This document shows, piece after piece, positions 62,708 to 64,000 of a stretch of DNA of 64,000 bases. Each line of letters opens with the position of its first letter. Position 1 is the stretch's first letter. The notes beneath the pieces are model-generated. The model made no database searches and was not told where the DNA came from. It saw only the letters and a list, made by a program, of their open reading frames with translations. The stretch comes from Rhizobacter sp. AJA081-3 (GTDB lineage: Bacteria; Pseudomonadota; Gammaproteobacteria; Burkholderiales; Burkholderiaceae_C): NCBI RefSeq assembly GCF_017795745.1, contig NZ_CP059067.1:4960001-5024000 (forward strand), given 5' to 3'. A program made the position numbers and the translations under genes.

Positions 62708-64000
62708 TCAGTTCACGGTGATCACCACCGATGAACTCAGGCCGTCGGTGGCCAGCGTCGCGCCGGCATCCGACTTGCTGACCATCGTCACGTGGTTCGG
62801 CACGGTCTCCGTGCCCACCGTCGCCTGCGGATCCAGGCTGAAGGTGATCCGGTACTGGCCCGCCTTGTTAGGCACGCCGGTCACGGAGCTGAGCCGGAAG
62901 TTGTAGCCGTAGACGATCGAGCCGGCGACGTTCAACTCGGCACCGTACTTGGTCGAGACCACGGTGCTGCCGCCGCCACCCTCCTCGGACGCGCCGAAGC
63001 CTTCGTACACGGCCTTGTCGAAGACGACCGTGTCGGCGCCGCCGCCGGTGGCGATCTTCTCGATCTTCAGCCGCGCGTTGATCGCGAACACATTGCGGGT
63101 CGGCGATGCGATGGTCGTGCCGTCGGTGCCTTGCAGCTCCGTCGTCTGCGAACCGGACAGCAGCGCCATCCTGTACGCCGTCATCGTGTCGGTCACGCCG
63201 GCAATGGTGGCATCCTGCTTGAGCGTCGTCTCGATGCGCACGATGGAGCTCGACGTGTAGGTCTTGCTCAGCAGCGCGTCACCCCAGTCGACGATCGCTT
63301 CCATCTGCGCACCCGTGGCGTTGTTGCGCCACTCCGCCTGCCACGTGCTGGCCGTGGCTTGCGGGTAGTAGGTGGTGCCGCCCAGGGACACGGCGGTGGC
63401 ACTGCTCAGCAGCGGGAAGCTCGTCAGCGTCTCCGTCGACAGCGGGCGCAGCCCGGTGTTGAAGTCGAAGGTCGGCAGCGTGGTGAACGGGCCCGTGCCC
63501 GGCCAGGTGCCGGCCAGCTTCAGGCCGGTGATGCCATAGCCATCGGCGAACACGATCGGGAACGACAGGTTGTTGCCGAAGCCGGTATCGCCGCCGCCAC
63601 CACCACCGCCACCGCCGCCACCGGCACGGCCGGTCGTGGCCGAGACCTCACCCGAAGGCGCGCTCTCGACATCCGGGATGGCCGGCACGAAGCTGGTCAC
63701 CACGTAGTAGTAAGTGGTGGCGTTGGCCACGGTCGCGTCGACGAACGGCGCGGTGACGTTGGCGATCTTCGTGGCGCGCGACGCATCCTTGTAGTACGTC
63801 GCCAGGCCCGGTTGGAGGCCGCGGTAGATGTGATAGCCGAGCTGGATCGGAGAGACCGCCGACGGATAGTCGGTGACGTCGAACCACTGCACGGTGACCT
63901 GCGTCACGTCCTTCGGCGCAATCGCCGTCAGGCCCAGCGGTGCAGGCGGTGCCGGGGGCAGCGGCCGCACGGAGACTTCGGAAGACACCGCGCTCTCGCC
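62708..64000 (-). CDS. FN3-domain protein with Gly-rich linker, C-terminal part
   Basis: The gene continues past the right edge; about 430 C-terminal residues are visible and the frame stays open to the window end. A fibronectin type III-like domain (PAPLGLTAIAPKDVTQVTVQWFDVTD...YHIYRG, then TYYYVVTSF) is followed by a linker with eleven successive Gly, then a 290-residue domain rich in beta-strands and Ser/Thr (LSFPIVFADGYGITGLKLAGTW, TTYYPQATASTWQAEW). The last domain is unknown to me. Secretion is likely by style but the signal peptide is outside the window. Confidence 0.72.
   Translation of the reverse strand, partial: GESAVSSEVSVRPLPPAPPAPLGLTAIAPKDVTQVTVQWFDVTDYPSAVSPIQLGYHIYRGLQPGLATYYKDASRATKIANVTAPFVDATVANATTYYYVVTSFVPAIPDVESAPSGEVSATTGRAGGGGGGGGGGGDTGFGNNLSFPIVFADGYGITGLKLAGTWPGTGPFTTLPTFDFNTGLRPLSTETLTSFPLLSSATAVSLGGTTYYPQATASTWQAEWRNNATGAQMEAIVDWGDALLSKTYTSSSIVRIETTLKQDATIAGVTDTMTAYRMALLSGSQTTELQGTDGTTIASPTRNVFAINARLKIEKIATGGGADTVVFDKAVYEGFGASEEGGGGSTVVSTKYGAELNVAGSIVYGYNFRLSSVTGVPNKAGQYRITFSLDPQATVGTETVPNHVTMVSKSDAGATLATDGLSSSVVITVN

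Overview
The window is ordinary, GC-rich (roughly 70 percent) chromosomal DNA of a betaproteobacterium. Gene content and order point to the order Burkholderiales, probably the Rubrivivax/Leptothrix/Ideonella side of it: mnmG-rsmG-parA, a yraN-SIS-BON cluster, pilT-pilU beside yggS, a minimal PutA beside an Lrp-type regulator, and prkA-yeaH-spoVR. This placement is an inference from content; no rRNA or tRNA gene is present to test it. I see no integrase, transposase, prophage, CRISPR array or clear composition break. Both window edges cut through a gene.

Layout. 1-1207: end of an EAL/HDOD protein and a drug/metabolite transporter. 1232-6039: a cobalamin riboswitch followed by btuB, btuC, btuD and btuF (B12 uptake), then a thioredoxin-fold lipoprotein (to 7684). 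7709-10968: an orphan periplasmic binding protein, a small secreted protein, a glutathione S-transferase and a pirin. 11030-14886: a tightly coupled set of a glutaredoxin-like protein without active-site cysteines, a TAP-like hydrolase and a NatAB-like ABC exporter, with a 93-bp two-hairpin element between the ABC genes. 14923-16613: a GNAT enzyme, a DUF2892 membrane protein, a Cys-rich Crp/Fnr regulator and a YkgJ-type cysteine-cluster protein. 16731-23501: mnmG, rsmG, parA and parB with two parS-like sites; three unrelated genes (GNAT, argC, hydrolase) separate parA from parB. 23818-28664: prkA-yeaH-spoVR.

28672-37948: D-lactate dehydrogenase, PduO-type cobalamin adenosyltransferase, EF-hand protein, P-type ATPase, glgC and a Pat-type protein acetyltransferase. 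37949-42755: an ECF sigma factor divergent from a membrane Ser/Thr kinase, then a repeat-containing lipoprotein. 42772-45573: aroG, preceded by an aromatic-rich leader peptide and an intrinsic terminator (a candidate attenuator), and tldD. 45739-48716: a small secreted protein, rsmI, yraN, a SIS protein and a BON lipoprotein. 48738-53528: a beta-hydroxyacid dehydrogenase, pilU, pilT, yggS and a CsgG-like lipoprotein. 53562-58435: proline metabolism (Lrp regulator, putA, small membrane protein, proC). 58438-64000: a secreted protein, glutamate dehydrogenase, an Arg/Asp-repeat poly-Gly protein, a DUF5666 lipoprotein and the end of an FN3/Gly-rich protein.

Functional links. B12 is imported under riboswitch control and adenosylated by the distant PduO-type enzyme; no cobalamin ring synthesis genes are visible, which fits salvage. 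Proline is oxidised by PutA and made by ProC under a local Lrp-type regulator. Glutamate dehydrogenase can take the resulting glutamate onward. The most distinctive findings are regulatory: the aroG leader/attenuator, a perfect TGTGA-N6-TCACA palindrome beside a Crp-type regulator, a perfect inverted repeat between lrp and putA, and parS-like sites inside mnmG and rsmG. I found nothing I could defend as a wholly new multi-gene system. The best candidates for unstudied functions are the 11030-14886 operon and the 37949-42755 sigma/kinase/lipoprotein set.
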